Source: Quillaja saponaria
Lineage: Eukaryota; Streptophyta; Magnoliopsida; Fabales; Quillajaceae
Assembly (NCBI GenBank): GCA_029379385.1
Contig: CM055617.1
Span: forward strand, 13,673,532 to 13,737,531
Length of the DNA: 64,000 nt
Reading direction: 5' to 3'
The position numbers and the translations under genes were made by a program. Under the pieces are notes generated by a model. It ran no database searches. It was not told the DNA's origin and saw nothing but the letters and a program-made list of their open reading frames with translations. Numbering within the stretch: the stretch's first letter is position 1; the number at the start of each line of letters is the position of its first letter. Positions 1 to 12,170 of this stretch are shown in pieces.

Positions 1-2330
1 AGACAATGCCTTGAATAAATCGTAACTTAAAGTTTCAAGACGAATTGGAATGCATCACTAAGCCCACATACATCGGTGGTTACATATACAAAAAAAAGCA
101 ACAACATCTCACACTTACAGTCATGGACCTCTAACCATGCTCTGATACCAACTTGCCACACCCTTAAATAAATGTATGTCTGGTCAGAGAAATAGATAAT
201 CACACATCCGTAACCCTGAACACTTAAGTACAATGAATCTCTGACAAAAAAAATTAAAAAATTTGATAGTTAAGACTAATAAATTGTTACTGAATTAAAT
301 AAAATCATGACTCTATTATTAAACATAAAACGTTTACTAAACATTAGGCAGGGGTTTCCCTTAAAGTGGAACTTGCCCATAATACATGCAAACAACCTGT
401 TCATAATGTCAACCATAACCCATAGTATCATAATATACAGAGGAGTTATGCTCCTAACAAAATAGGAAATCACCATAGTTAACTTAATATATATATATAT
501 ATTACCACAATGCAAAGCATCTAAAGTGACTGCAAATGTCGTCACTTAAGTCTCAAGTGTGTGATTCGGGATATACCTTGCCACACCAGTGTCGGCAAGG
601 AACAAATTCTGACACAACAAACAGTGGTTTCCTGAAACTAAAAAATAATAATAATAAAGAAAAGAATGAGTCACCAGGACTCAGTGAGTAAACCACGTGC
701 CTTGAGGGTACCCGTATCACATAACATATATACTACTAAATAGTCTCATGTCTAAATTTAATTACACACGTACGTACTTATATTTATCATACAATCACGA
801 TTCATATATTTCACACTTTTCAACATAGCAATCAAATTATACAAAGCAATCCAAGCATACAAGCAAACAAAGAGCCAACAAGTAACTCAGCCCTGCATAA
901 TAGTATCACCCCCTACCGGGCATTGATGCTCCCTCACAACATATTAACCTCTGTACATAATCTATCCCACCGAGATTAAGCACTCAAACTTTTAAAACAT
1001 TTATCAGAATTAGGATATCATAGGTGCAACTGGATTTCAATTTCAGAAATAAAATCACTTCTCATAAAAATTTCACTTTATTGGCCCTTATCAACCACAT
1101 CCAATATTAAATAACAATCATCAATCAATTATTCAAATTCGCATAATTTGTTTCACACAATTATCTGGTAACCAAAGTGCACGTAATTAACTCACTGAGT
1201 TTAAGAATGTGGCTTGTTCATCTGTCTAGTTGGCGAAGATATCGAAATATCCTCAACACGATCTGGAGTTGAAAACATAAATTTATATATTAATTAACAT
1301 AGTTATTATTCCTCATTGGTACATATGTACCATCTTAGTGTAAAATGTGGAATTAATTCTTTACTTGCTTATTTACTATTATAATCTATATGCATTCCTA
1401 TTTCCAATTTCTAATTCCTTCTTCTAACTTGTATTATTTTATCACCTACACAATACTAATTAATTAACTATTGTTACGATCATAAACATCAATGATTAAT
1501 ACATAAGGGATTTTAGCTAAACATCAAAATCAAATATGAGAACACTTACTTAGTGACCAAAAAGAAAAGAGTTCCTTCCCGCCAACCTACGAACTAACCC
1601 TCCTTTCAATATCCTTCAAAACTACACTCCAAACTGCAATAACTCCCACCTACGAATAAAACAGAGCACCAATTAGACATCATCAATACATATCCTTGCC
1701 GTTTTTTATGGCTGGTACAATGAATATCCCTTTTGTTAGCCTGCAACTCCATGTCTCCAAGCTGCTGCCAAGATGTTTGGATGCTTGCTGGATATTGCAA
1801 GCTTTGTCCAGCTAGCTACTGCCTAAACTGCCATTCAAACTTTGCTCTCTCACGGCTTGAAGTTGTGAACTTGGATGGCAGCAAAAATGGTGTACAAAAC
1901 CAGCTAAAATAGGGCAGCCCTGCTCAATACACCCACGGCAACACTTGCTACACACAGGCACAACCAGTGCACCCACACCGCACCCACTTCTCACGGGTAT
2001 AACGATTCAGTAAGTCTTGATTGCTTTCAAGACTTAAATGTCTACTGTCCTGCAAAACAGGAGATAAAATGGCTGCCAAACCTTCTCTTTAATCATCCCA
2101 CAAAGCTAAACAACTAAGGTACAACATGTACAAGGAAGGGGGAAGATGAAAATTCTTGAGTACATGAAGGCTCAGTTGAACAAGAAAAGAAGTGCAGAAA
2201 ACTCTAGGCTCTCCTATGGCGGTGAAGGAAGAGAAGAAAAGGAACAAAAGTCGGTCACACAAAGAGAAAGTGAGAAACAATAAAAAAATGAAAAAGAAAA
2301 GACTAAATAAAATAATGGTCAATAAAGCAT
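1..2330 (-). mobile_element. LTR retrotransposon 5' end: LTR, primer-binding site and leader (partial)
   Basis: Read on the minus strand, a ~2.1-kb LTR ends with the bases complementary to TGCCACACCCTT (154-165). It is followed at once by TGGTATCAGAGC (complement of 139-150), a primer-binding site of the initiator tRNA-Met type. The leader then runs left out of the window (138-1). This order (LTR, PBS, leader) makes the unit a 5' LTR on the minus strand. The interior matches the LTR-like repeat at 5169-8080 in several places: the comparable text around 660-690 and 5660-5690, and the 'cagcccYgca...accccctRcYggg' block near 890-920 and 5895-5925. These motifs remind me of Ty3/gypsy (Del/Tekay-like) LTRs, but no coding domain is visible, so the superfamily is inferred. 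The right edge near 2330 is uncertain. Confidence 0.6.
139..150 (-). other. tRNA-iMet-type primer-binding site
   Basis: The complement reads TGGTATCAGAGC, the usual reverse-transcription primer site of plant LTR retrotransposons. It lies 3 bases inside the LTR end at 154. Confidence 0.75.
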
Positions 2331-2350
2331 ATGCAATAAATCTATAAGTG

Positions 2351-2374
2351 TGTATATATATATATATATATATA
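2351..2374. repeat. (TA)n microsatellite
   Basis: About 11 uninterrupted TA units just outside the right side of the first LTR. A palindrome of the form ACTTAAATT/AATTTAAGT follows at about 2391-2411. Confidence 0.85.
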
Positions 2375-2799
2375 CTCTAGCATTAATTCACTTAAATTTT
2401 AAATTTAAGTTAAGTTTTATTTGGTAATATACAATATTTCAATATGTATGTTAAATTGTTAGGTTCGAATTATCAGGGATTATAAAATTAAACCGTTTAA
2501 TTGTGAATTTGATTAAAATCATGTACATTATTGATTGGTGATATATATGTATTTGAGTTTGTTCCGCCACATATGTTTCTAAGTTCTAATTTTGATAGCA
2601 ACAAAATCCTACAGTTTTGATTTATATGATATATATAAGTGCTCTTAATCAACTATGTTATTAGCATATATCAGTTTATTGTAGTTTTTAATATAATAAA
2701 ATATTAGATTTTTGGTATAATTAACTCAGCCCCACATGAATGTAGTTTTTATATCTATAATTTTTCTTTTTCTTTTTTGTTTTCGGGTTTTCCCACAAA

Positions 2800-2945
2800 T
2801 ATTGTTGTTGAGACTAATCCCTTGGGATCTATCGTGACTAAAATGGTCATCACATCAATTGCATGTTCCAAGGTTCGAACTTGTGTTCTCACCCTATGGG
2901 TGCAGCTCACTGACCAATAGACCCAACCCTTGTTGGTTGTACTTT
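2800..2945 (-). mobile_element. tRNA-derived SINE-like element
   Basis: On the minus strand a box-A-like sequence (TGGTCAGTGAGCT, complement of 2904-2915) is followed about 30 bases later by a box-B-like sequence (AGTTCGAACCT, complement of 2872-2882), the internal RNA polymerase III promoter layout of tRNA-derived SINEs. T-rich DNA at 2760-2780, on the minus-strand 3' side, could be the A-rich tail. Ends and target-site duplications were not fixed, so boundaries are approximate. Confidence 0.5.
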
Positions 2946-4580
2946 TTCTTTTGTTGAAACTATTTAAAAAAAAAAATGTTGCATATTTTCAACATAAGAA
3001 ATTAGTTAATACTCCAATTTATTAGTATGCCATTTTAAGTTTTGTAAAATAGCAATGATTTAGAAGTAGCCACAACATCTAAAGTCATGGTGATATCTCT
3101 GTAGTCACAAGGAATTAATTCATTATTGGACTACGTAAAGTCAAATAACATCTAATATTGACAATTAGATCGTGATAATTAAAAAAGTCTGATATTGATG
3201 TTTTTATTTTTCACAATTTAACTGAAATAAGATAGTGAATTTTAACACTAAAGATAGACTGTTATATGCCCACATGTATGCATTATTTATTTATTTATAT
3301 TCACCAGTCTTAATTATTATTAAAGTTCAATAAAATGTTCCAAATAATTTTTCGTATAATTAACTCAGCCCCACATGAATGTTATTATTTTTATAAATTA
3401 ATTGAAATAAGATAGTGAAATTTTGGTACAAGATTATATGACTAGTTCCAAGTATAAATTATTTATTTCAAGTGTTATTAGATTCATTAGTTTTTATTTA
3501 AAGTTATAGTAAATTCATGCATGTTATAACATTTGCTCATAGGAATATTGAATTTTACATTGGTTAATTAAATAAAGTTTTGGCTCTTAGCATGACATGT
3601 CAATTTCGCTGGTTATTTGATGTTATTTGATTCTTCTCTTATGAATATGATATTTTGTAACATTATCTGACTGAAAATAAAGTACACTTACCTTTTGGTG
3701 GATTGTCCTTAATTTAGATTTTTGTGTGAACAAAACACCCATTCTCATGGAATGTTGAGTATTTTAAAAGCCATTAAGCAATATCAATTTACAAACTCGA
3801 TTAGATATTGGTTGACACCGTATAAAGAAACTTTTGGGTATACGAATTGAAAATTTTTAAAATTGTGCTTGAGCACATTACAAAATGAGGGATATAGTTG
3901 CTTAATTGGATATATTGAACTTAAGATTTTGCAATTATTTCTTATTTATTTTAAACTCTCTTTTTAACGAGTTCGCACCAAATAGGCTCTTAGCAATGCG
4001 TGTTCAAAGAGAGATTGGTTCACGGAAAACTAGTAGTAAATCTAGTAACTTATGATAAAAAAAAGAAGAAGAAGAAAGAAATTCAAAATTGTTCCAAAAT
4101 GAAGAAGAAAGGTAACAAAAATAAATCAAATATGTGTTCTTCTGCAAGAAAATTAGACACATAATGACAATATTTTCTCAAGTACAAGAAATTCTAGAAA
4201 TAGAAATACACTTATCTCTACTATAAAAATGCATATTTTATGTATATGATCATGTTGTATTGAATTTAGTTCAATTATTCATGATCCTACTACTATATAG
4301 AATTTCTTAAATATACTAAAATCGATAAAATACAAACAAAACATCTATTCAAGAAACTTAGATGTGTTTATAAGTAGAAGTAGTGAGAACTTTAAGACTT
4401 CTGTTAAAATATGACTTCATTTAGATTGTAAATATATTTTTATAATTGATCATTTTATTTAGATTCTAAATAGGATAGGCAGCTGACATCGCTTTCTTAA
4501 CTACATATAAAGATTTAAGAATTGAATAAAAATTTAACAAAAAGAAATTAAATTCATAAATTTATAAAATAAAAATTAAT

Positions 4581-5050
4581 TCTTAAAGAAGAATTAAAAG
4601 TTAAAATAACAATACTATAATCATGTACATTATACTATAATTTATAATTTCATAATATTTTTTTAAAAAAAATTAATTCATAAATTTGAGAAGAAGTAAA
4701 AAAAAAAAAAAATTATAATTATTAGAAAATTATTAAACCAAAAAAAAAAAGAGAGAGAGAGAGAAAGAGAAAAATTCAATCTTAATTTCTATTGACATAT
4801 AATTATTGAAAAAATATTTTTCAAGAATTAAAACTTAAAACAACAATACTATAATCATGAAAACTATACTCTTAATATTTATTTTAATTCATAGTACTTT
4901 TTTTGGATTTTAATTCACAAATTTGAGAATAAAAAAGAAATTATAATGATTAGGAACTTATTAAACAAAAATATTTTTTTTTGAGAAATTCAATCTTAAT
5001 TATTATTGATATATAATTATTGAAAAATTATATATTTATTAATATTGAGA
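4581..5050. repeat. two-copy AT-rich tandem repeat (~240 bp)
   Basis: The block containing 'aacaatactataatcatg' recurs at about 4600 and 4840. Both copies continue with the same order of words (aattcaYaaatttgag, attcaatcttaatt, gaYatataattattgaaa). The copies differ by substitutions and by length of A and T runs. Confidence 0.65.
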
Positions 5051-5168
5051 AGAATTAGTAAAAAATAAATCAAAATTCATAAAATAATTACAATTCTATT
5101 CATATTAAATAGAAAAGAATTAGGAAAAAAAATGTCTATTTAAAATAAATTGACAACTAAATATAACT

Positions 5169-8080
5169 TTCACACCCTTCATAAAGGCATGACTGGCCGG
5201 AGGAATGGTAACCAAACCTCCGTAACCCTGACTCAAATAAATGAATGACCGTGACTCTTGACTCACCAATGAATAAAACCAAGAAATTATAAAAACAAAA
5301 GTTAACATTAAAAGTTGGTTGATTACAACAAATCACACTTACTAAAAATTTCAGCAAAGGTCCCTTACTATATGGGACATGCCTTAAAATACAATCCTAT
5401 AAACTCTTTTTATTGCTCAACACAATACAAAGACAATAAGGAGCTCTGCTCCTTTCACACCATCAACAAAACAAGTACTAGAATATTACATCATATCACA
5501 TTGACATCCACAGTGCTAATGTGACTGCAAACTTTCATCCTTAACTCCAAATATGAGATTCTGAGGCATACCTTGTCATCAAATCCTTAGCAAAATCTCG
5601 TATTAGTGGTTAACTTCTTTTGAGGTCCTGCTACTAAAAAAAATATAACCACAAGAAAGGGGTGAGTCCTACGAACTCAGTGAGTGAAAAATCGTACTTA
5701 AAGGGTACTAGCATCACACAACACAAGCATATAATAGACGTAATAACATTGCGTAACATTTCTCATATCTTAATTCACATTGCACGTATACACTGTAACG
5801 GTCATAAATTCACAATTTACATGATACACAATATCACAAATTCATCAGAGCAATGATATCAAACAAAACAACCAAAGGGCCAACGAGTAACCCAGCCCCG
5901 CACACCAATATCACCCCCTGCTGGGCATTTACGTGCCCGCACACCAAATTAATTTCCTATACACAATCCATCCCACCGAGGCTGAGCACTCAATTTTAAA
6001 AATATATATCAGAATCAGGATTTCTCACAATTTTTAAATCAGAGTATCTTAGGTGCACCTGGACTTCTAATTTTAGAAATGAAAATCATTTTTCAGAAAA
6101 TATTTACAAGTTGGCCTTTATCTAACACAAACAATGTCAACACAGTAACCAATATCAAGCAAACATTATTCAAGCAAATCACTGAAATATCCCAATAGCT
6201 TACTTCTCATGTATCACGCATATTCAAATAAACATATAATCACACATACTAATCTAGCCCCTAAAGGCAACAATTAACCACTCACCTGTTACCGATTCCA
6301 TTCATCACTCACACTTGCGTCCACATGTTTTATCAGATCCACATTGAAATTCGAAACTGAAATTCATAATTCCAAATACTACTTAGTTCATAAACGTTAT
6401 TGTTATACTCTTTTACTTACTAAACTTATATCTTAACTTATATGGGTTTATTTATGCAAGTTTTCCTTTAAGCTATTACATTTCAATTAATATGGATTAG
6501 ACTTTAGGTGATAAGATTAACAATAAAGATGTCTTTTTAAATACCTTGAAAAAGCATATGGTAGTAGGAACCATTAGAAAATAATAGAAGCATTTAGTGA
6601 GTTAAAAATGTCCAAACTTGAGGTTTGGATTAGTGTCTACTTTAACGATCATATTTTTTTCCAGGAAACTCCGAATCCAGTTCCGTAAAATTTATAAAAT
6701 ACTAGAAACATGTATCTTTATAATGGTATATCATTTGTAATTTTTGGATTTTTATATCAATACAGTTTATTGTTTGAAGTTGCATCAAATTCTGTAACAC
6801 AGGATTTTTGACAGCTTTGACTTTATCTTAGTTAATCGAACATAACCTTCTCCAGGAAAAACGAAATCCAATTCCGTTTTGTTGGGTTTATTAATAAACA
6901 AGTATATCTATCTTTATTATTTAGAAACTTTCCCTAGAATCTGTCATGAACCCAAGCAATTTCTCACATGAACCAAAAACATGGCACTACAAATCCTGCC
7001 TGACCTAGCTGGAGTCTAACAGCTATAACTCACAACATACTTGAAACCAAACTGCAAAATTTTGCAGACAATATCTCAAGACCATAAGCTACATTTCATA
7101 TTTTGAACGATTAATTTAATTCTTCCCTGAAGACACTCGAAATATTGAATTTCTGTTACTCACAAAATCTGCCCCCTGCACCCCTTCAAAACCACTTAAT
7201 TCTCATTGTTTCACCTTAATCCATAAATTATTATTATTATTATTTTCTTATTTAGTAGAAATGAGTATTGAGATTGAATCCATGTAACTCTTTCTCAGTA
7301 AAAGCTTATTAACCAAGTTTCTTTATCCCTCAAGCTTTCTAACAAAGAATTACATGTTACCGTTACTAGTTTCAATATTTATGTAGGTAACTATGCCATA
7401 TAGCATGCTCTGTTATCTTCACTATGTTTTATCAAATGTCCTTTAATTATTGACCCATTTATATTTCTACCCTTACTAAGATTATAAACATTAAGCAAGA
7501 CCCAATATCAAATTTAATGACTAATCTATATTTATGCTGAGTTTATTCATAGAGGAGAAAACAAAACCAGAGCTTCTAGTAAAAATTTCTTACCATGAGA
7601 GAAAGAGTTGCCCAAGATTCTGGCAAGTCAGAGTCATCACTTCCAGCAGCCATACGTTCAATAAAGAAACCCAAACCTCAAAGTCAAAAACAGAGGATGC
7701 AGCAAGGAGAAGTAACTCACGGCCAGCTTGATTGCTAAGGCTAATATTGGCTACCAAGAAGGAGAAGGAACTAGCAGTATAAAAGATGGTCTTGGCTGGA
7801 ACAAAGAACATCAAACACAACCAAAGAATTTGCTAAAACAGGGATGAACAAGGAGGCAAAACGCAGCCAAACTGGTACTCTAAGAAAACTCCAAGCTGCC
7901 ATAGCTAGAAGGAAAAGTTAAACAGCCCTCACCTTCAACCCGCTCGAAGAAGGAAGGTAACTCACAACTACAAGGAAGAGTAAAGTCGGTGTAACAACGA
8001 AGCAAATCAAGCCAAAATAGATAAAAATGGGAGAATAAAACAAAATAAAATCAAGTCAAAAAGTCCAAGTTTTAAAATGT
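5169..8080 (-). mobile_element. second gypsy-like LTR relic (solo or truncated)
   Basis: The left edge (TTTCACACCCTTC at 5169) corresponds to the LTR edge at 154, but no TGGTATCAGAGC primer site lies to its left, so this is probably a solo LTR or a truncated copy. Shared blocks with the first LTR include the 'gagtcctacgaactcagtgag' region (5660-5690) and the 'acccagcccc' region (5890-5900). The right end near 8080 is approximate. Short ORFs inside show no known domain. Confidence 0.5.
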
Positions 8081-8782
8081 GTTGAGGAAATTGTTCCTTG
8101 TTATATCCATTCATATATATATATATATATTTACTGTTTAGCTTATACACGAAGTGCAAATTTTTTTTTTTAAAAACGTACACTAAAGTTATACTAAGAT
8201 ATCAAGTTATAACATATTTAACTATACTATTTTTAATTAATTTGTTTATTATATTACGTAACTTTTGAGGGTTATAACAATAACTATGTAATAATAAAAA
8301 CTCATAACAATATTTAAAAAAAAAATTATGTCATTAAGCCATTATCTTTTATAAATATAGATATAAATATATAAAATATTATAAATAATATTTACGTCTT
8401 ATTTCTATGTGCTAAATGTTTACCATAATTTCAATATATATATATATATTATAAAACAAAACTCGTGTAAAATACCAAAATGATGTTGATGCTAAATTGT
8501 TTTAAAGAGATCTATAAGTATCAAAATCAGGGATATATGCATTATTCAATGTGAATATCATTCATCATTTAGATTCTAAACCAAAATGGCATTCAATAAT
8601 TTCGGCCACATATTGAATTAATTTCTAGTGTTCAACCAATCATATCAATATGCCATTAACTAGAAACATATAAAATTTGAAAATTGACCCTATAAGCTTC
8701 ATCTAAAGTGAAGTTGTATTATCTTGGGGTTCTTCTTAAGAATAATTTTAAAAAAACAATATTTGAAATCAATTCTAACTTG

Positions 8783-8860
8783 CAAGGATACTAAACTTAA
8801 AACACAGGTTTACATACGAGCCAAGGATACTAAACTTAAAACACAGGTTTACATACGAGC
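8783..8860. repeat. perfect 39-bp tandem duplication
   Basis: Two identical 39-bp copies lie head to tail (8783-8821, 8822-8860), each holding 'aaggatactaaacttaaaac'. They show no divergence over the unit except the first base, so the duplication is recent. Confidence 0.9.
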
Positions 8861-9975
8861 TCAGAAAATAGATAATGTGTTAATTTTTATTGAGTGTTAT
8901 ATGAGTATGTGTCGTTATATATTGTGGTGGTATAATTTTTATATGCATGTAACATGTCCTATTACTTCAAAAAATTAAGAATGACATTTTTAAGAATTCA
9001 ACATACGTTTATTTGTAAGAATATATATCTAAGAGTATTTTACATACTATTCATAAAAATTAAAATAAACGTGTATGAGGCGAGTTTCATATTATGTGCT
9101 GAAGAGAATAAAGTATTGTCTCCACATAAAAGTAACATTGTGCTCTTTGATTTTTCTTGATAGTTGATCCATCGTTGACTGCCATAAACTTTGTAATTAT
9201 TGACAATATAGAAAGATTTTATTTTTGTCATCAAAGATAATGATTTTAATGAACAAAAGAAGGAAACAATGAAAAATCTTCCAAACCAACCTTCGATATT
9301 TCATTGTTCTCAAGGGGTAGAAAGGATATTTTATAGCTACTTGATGAGTTACTTGATTATAATTATAAAAATAGAATAAAATTACAATACTTACAATATT
9401 TTAGAGAATTAATAAGTAGCATACGTGAATAATTAATTTTATATAAAAAAATAATTGTGGATGTCTTTTAAGACATCTCTTAGTTTCAGCCCCAACATAA
9501 ATATAATAAAGTTGATAATAGTGATGTGATCGCTTTGTTTCATGTCCAAATGTATAGGTTACTTTACCTATTTTGTCATTATACTTAATCAAAAAAAAAA
9601 AAAAACACTTCAATCACTAGTTTGAGCTTAGGGATAATAATTTGTTTAACGGGTCAATTATGTTGTCCAATCGAATCAATTTAATTTTAAATTACATTAA
9701 AATTTGTTTTACACAAGTTATGTACACGGTTGAACTTAATCTACATATAAAACATATAAATTATATTACAGTTTGGGTCGGATCCAAATATAATTGTCAA
9801 TGTTTGAATCGGATACAATTCTAAATCTGACCCAATTATGATTTGCCAATTACCAACTACCCACAAGGTCTCGTCTCGTGTAAAACGCTTTTTGAGTTAA
9901 TGGAAGAAAGAGAGGGGACGATGACGTTATCTCCCCCATCAGCGGGAGACATGCCATTTTACCAGAACGTCTACC

Positions 9976-10123
9976 CACGTGCCTCGTCAAGGGTGAGCTA
10001 CGTCAAATGCGTGTCTCGCTCGTGTCACGTGTAAGCCTTGGATTACTAGTACAGACTACAGAGACAATACTAGTAGAATAGTTTGATCATTGACCAATGA
10101 CAGTCAAAGACCCAAATCACGTG
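9976..10123. promoter_or_regulatory. cluster of G-boxes and W-boxes
   Basis: Three palindromic CACGTG boxes at 9976-9981, 10026-10031 and 10118-10123. The last two lie inside a 16-bp direct repeat (TCACGTGTAAGCCTTG at 10025 and 10117). A TTGACC W-box at 10090-10095 faces an inverted AGTCAA at 10102-10107. G-boxes bind bZIP/bHLH factors and W-boxes bind WRKY factors. The cluster lies 2 kb upstream of the WRKY TATA box, so a distal regulatory role is only inferred. Confidence 0.4.
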
Positions 10124-12071
10124 TAAGCCTTGTATGAGTATTACTATTGTTGGTTATAGAGTGAATTAGACTTGAATATTAAAATTTTTAATTTTAATTT
10201 TAATTTTTTAACGTGACACACAATTTTCAATTAAAATTGAAATCTTTGAGAAACGATTAAAAATTATTATTGTTTCTCAAAATTATTATTTTCAATTCTT
10301 ATAAGTAGTTTATAAAAATTACAATTTCAATTTTTTTATCATTGGTTATTTGTATATATGATTGAGATCTTTTTATTTATGATGACACATTATATTATAC
10401 AGCCCACTACCACCTCCTCGTAATCTTCTCCACCCATTAGTAGTTGTTACCCGCTAACCTCGTCAATCGTAGTCAGCCAACCATCACCGTGAACCTTACT
10501 GTCAGGGACTTAGCGAAGGCAACAAACAACACTTTGAGACACATTGGATGTAATGACAACCACTATTGATACTCGCTAGTGATGACTACAACATCCATAC
10601 ATGAATCATCCAGAAATGATAATTAACAATGACATTGTCAAAACCTGCTAGAGAGGATGACATTAATCACCAAAGGGACCCGTTGGAGATGATAAAAGCC
10701 ATTGCTAATATTCCCGTCAAAGACTATGACAGCTGTTGCGGAGACTTACCTGAGAGGACAATCACAGTAAGAACTTGCCAAAGACGACGACCAATTGTGC
10801 TTGAAACAAAATTTTGATTGTAATTTTTTATGTGATCCTAAAATTCATAATTTGTAATTCTAACCAATTCAAAGTTTAATAGAACTGAAATTGCTTTTAC
10901 AATCTCAAATTCAAATTCAATTTTAATTTTAATTTTATGCTCTCAAAACACAGTTTAATTGACTTTAGATATAATTAACAATAAGAGTAGTACTATTCCA
11001 TTAAAAATTAAATACATTTTGGACTTATTTGGTGTATCGTATAAGATTAACATGATAGTATAAGACTATTCAATTATCTTTTATATATCATTTGGCATTA
11101 GCATAAAGATATACAGTAGGGGAGGAAAGAAGAATGTACAAGACAACAATATAAAAAGTATAACTACAAAACTTATTAATATATTATATAATCTTATACC
11201 ATGTACCAAATGTGCCATTATATTTTTAGAAGCTAGATTATCAATGTGATGAGGTGTGTTACACATGAGAGCGTCAGCCTCAACCATATATTCTTTGAAA
11301 TTTCCAATCAAAGTTGTACTACTATTTTGTGATATTGCAATTTTCCAATCAATGTGATCATTACACGTGAAGTTAAGATTCTACTACAGAAAATACCTAG
11401 TAGCTTATAGTATACATGATTAGGGTTGAGACCTAGACTCGAGAGAAGAAAACAAAGTAAAGAAAAATTATCAAAATTGTCTACTTGTACATATTTAGGT
11501 GTTCATCTATTTGAAATATTCATATTTCCAATCAAGTATATATAATTCGTTTTGGAAATGAATTCCTCTATGTAAGCGGAAAATTGTTCCTGTGTATAAG
11601 AACATCTCATACATAAGAGTGGAGTTCATGTAAAGTTACTTGGGTGGGATCGAGGAGAACCTTGGGCTATGGTACTTATGTCACTTGCCTATGCTTGGAC
11701 TGATGAGACTCATTTTAAAAATTAAAAAGAGATTACAAGAAAATTTATAAAATATAAAGCATCTTAACTGATCACTTCATAATATGCATATTTGTGTATA
11801 CATAGTTGCTGGCCTGATCTTAATCCTTTTACATTAGTTACTAATACTAAATGCAAAGGAATCCCAATTTCCAGTTTCCCAAACTAATATGGATATATAA
11901 TCTCCTTAATGCATGGGAGTAGCAAGGATTAGAAAATGTTTCCATCTGAGAAAGCACATTTTTGGTATTTTTGCACTTTCTTATTGGAAGATATTTTGTC
12001 AACCTCCTTTTTAAAGTGATAAGAGGAAGTTTCCATTCAAACTTAAAGACCCTTCTTCCCTTTTTTTAACT

Positions 12072-12079
12072 TATATAAA
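12072..12079 (+). promoter_or_regulatory. TATA box of the WRKY gene
   Basis: TATATAAA within 'ttatataaac', about 60 bases before the first ATG (12139), followed by a CT-rich leader (about 12108-12137) typical of plant 5' UTRs. Confidence 0.6.
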
Positions 12080-12170
12080 CACTCTAATTAACATAACCCT
12101 CCTCCTTCCTCCTTCCTCATCTTCTTCTTCACCTCCTCCATGTCTGACGAACCTAAAGAACTTTACTGCC

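Larger units (their letters stand above)
2331..5168. other. AT-rich intergenic DNA with repeats, no gene seen
   Basis: No ORF with a recognisable domain. It holds a SINE-like element (2800-2945), two copies of a 29-bp exact repeat (2716-2744 and 3353-3381), a GA-rich tract (about 4750-4768), poly-A runs, and a two-copy tandem repeat at 4581-5050. Confidence 0.6.
8081..12071. other. intergenic region upstream of the WRKY gene
   Basis: No convincing coding sequence. It contains a (TA)n tract (8115-8130), a perfect 39-bp tandem duplication (8783-8860), a G-box/W-box cluster (9976-10123), and runs of 'attttaattttaa' near 10175-10210 and 10915-10935 that may mark the arms of a decayed MITE-like insertion (weak). 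Short ORFs here have no recognisable similarity. Confidence 0.6.

Noticed and set aside
9642..9824. Small ORF in the WRKY upstream spacer
   Set aside because: AT-driven open stretch with no domain, promoter or composition shift.
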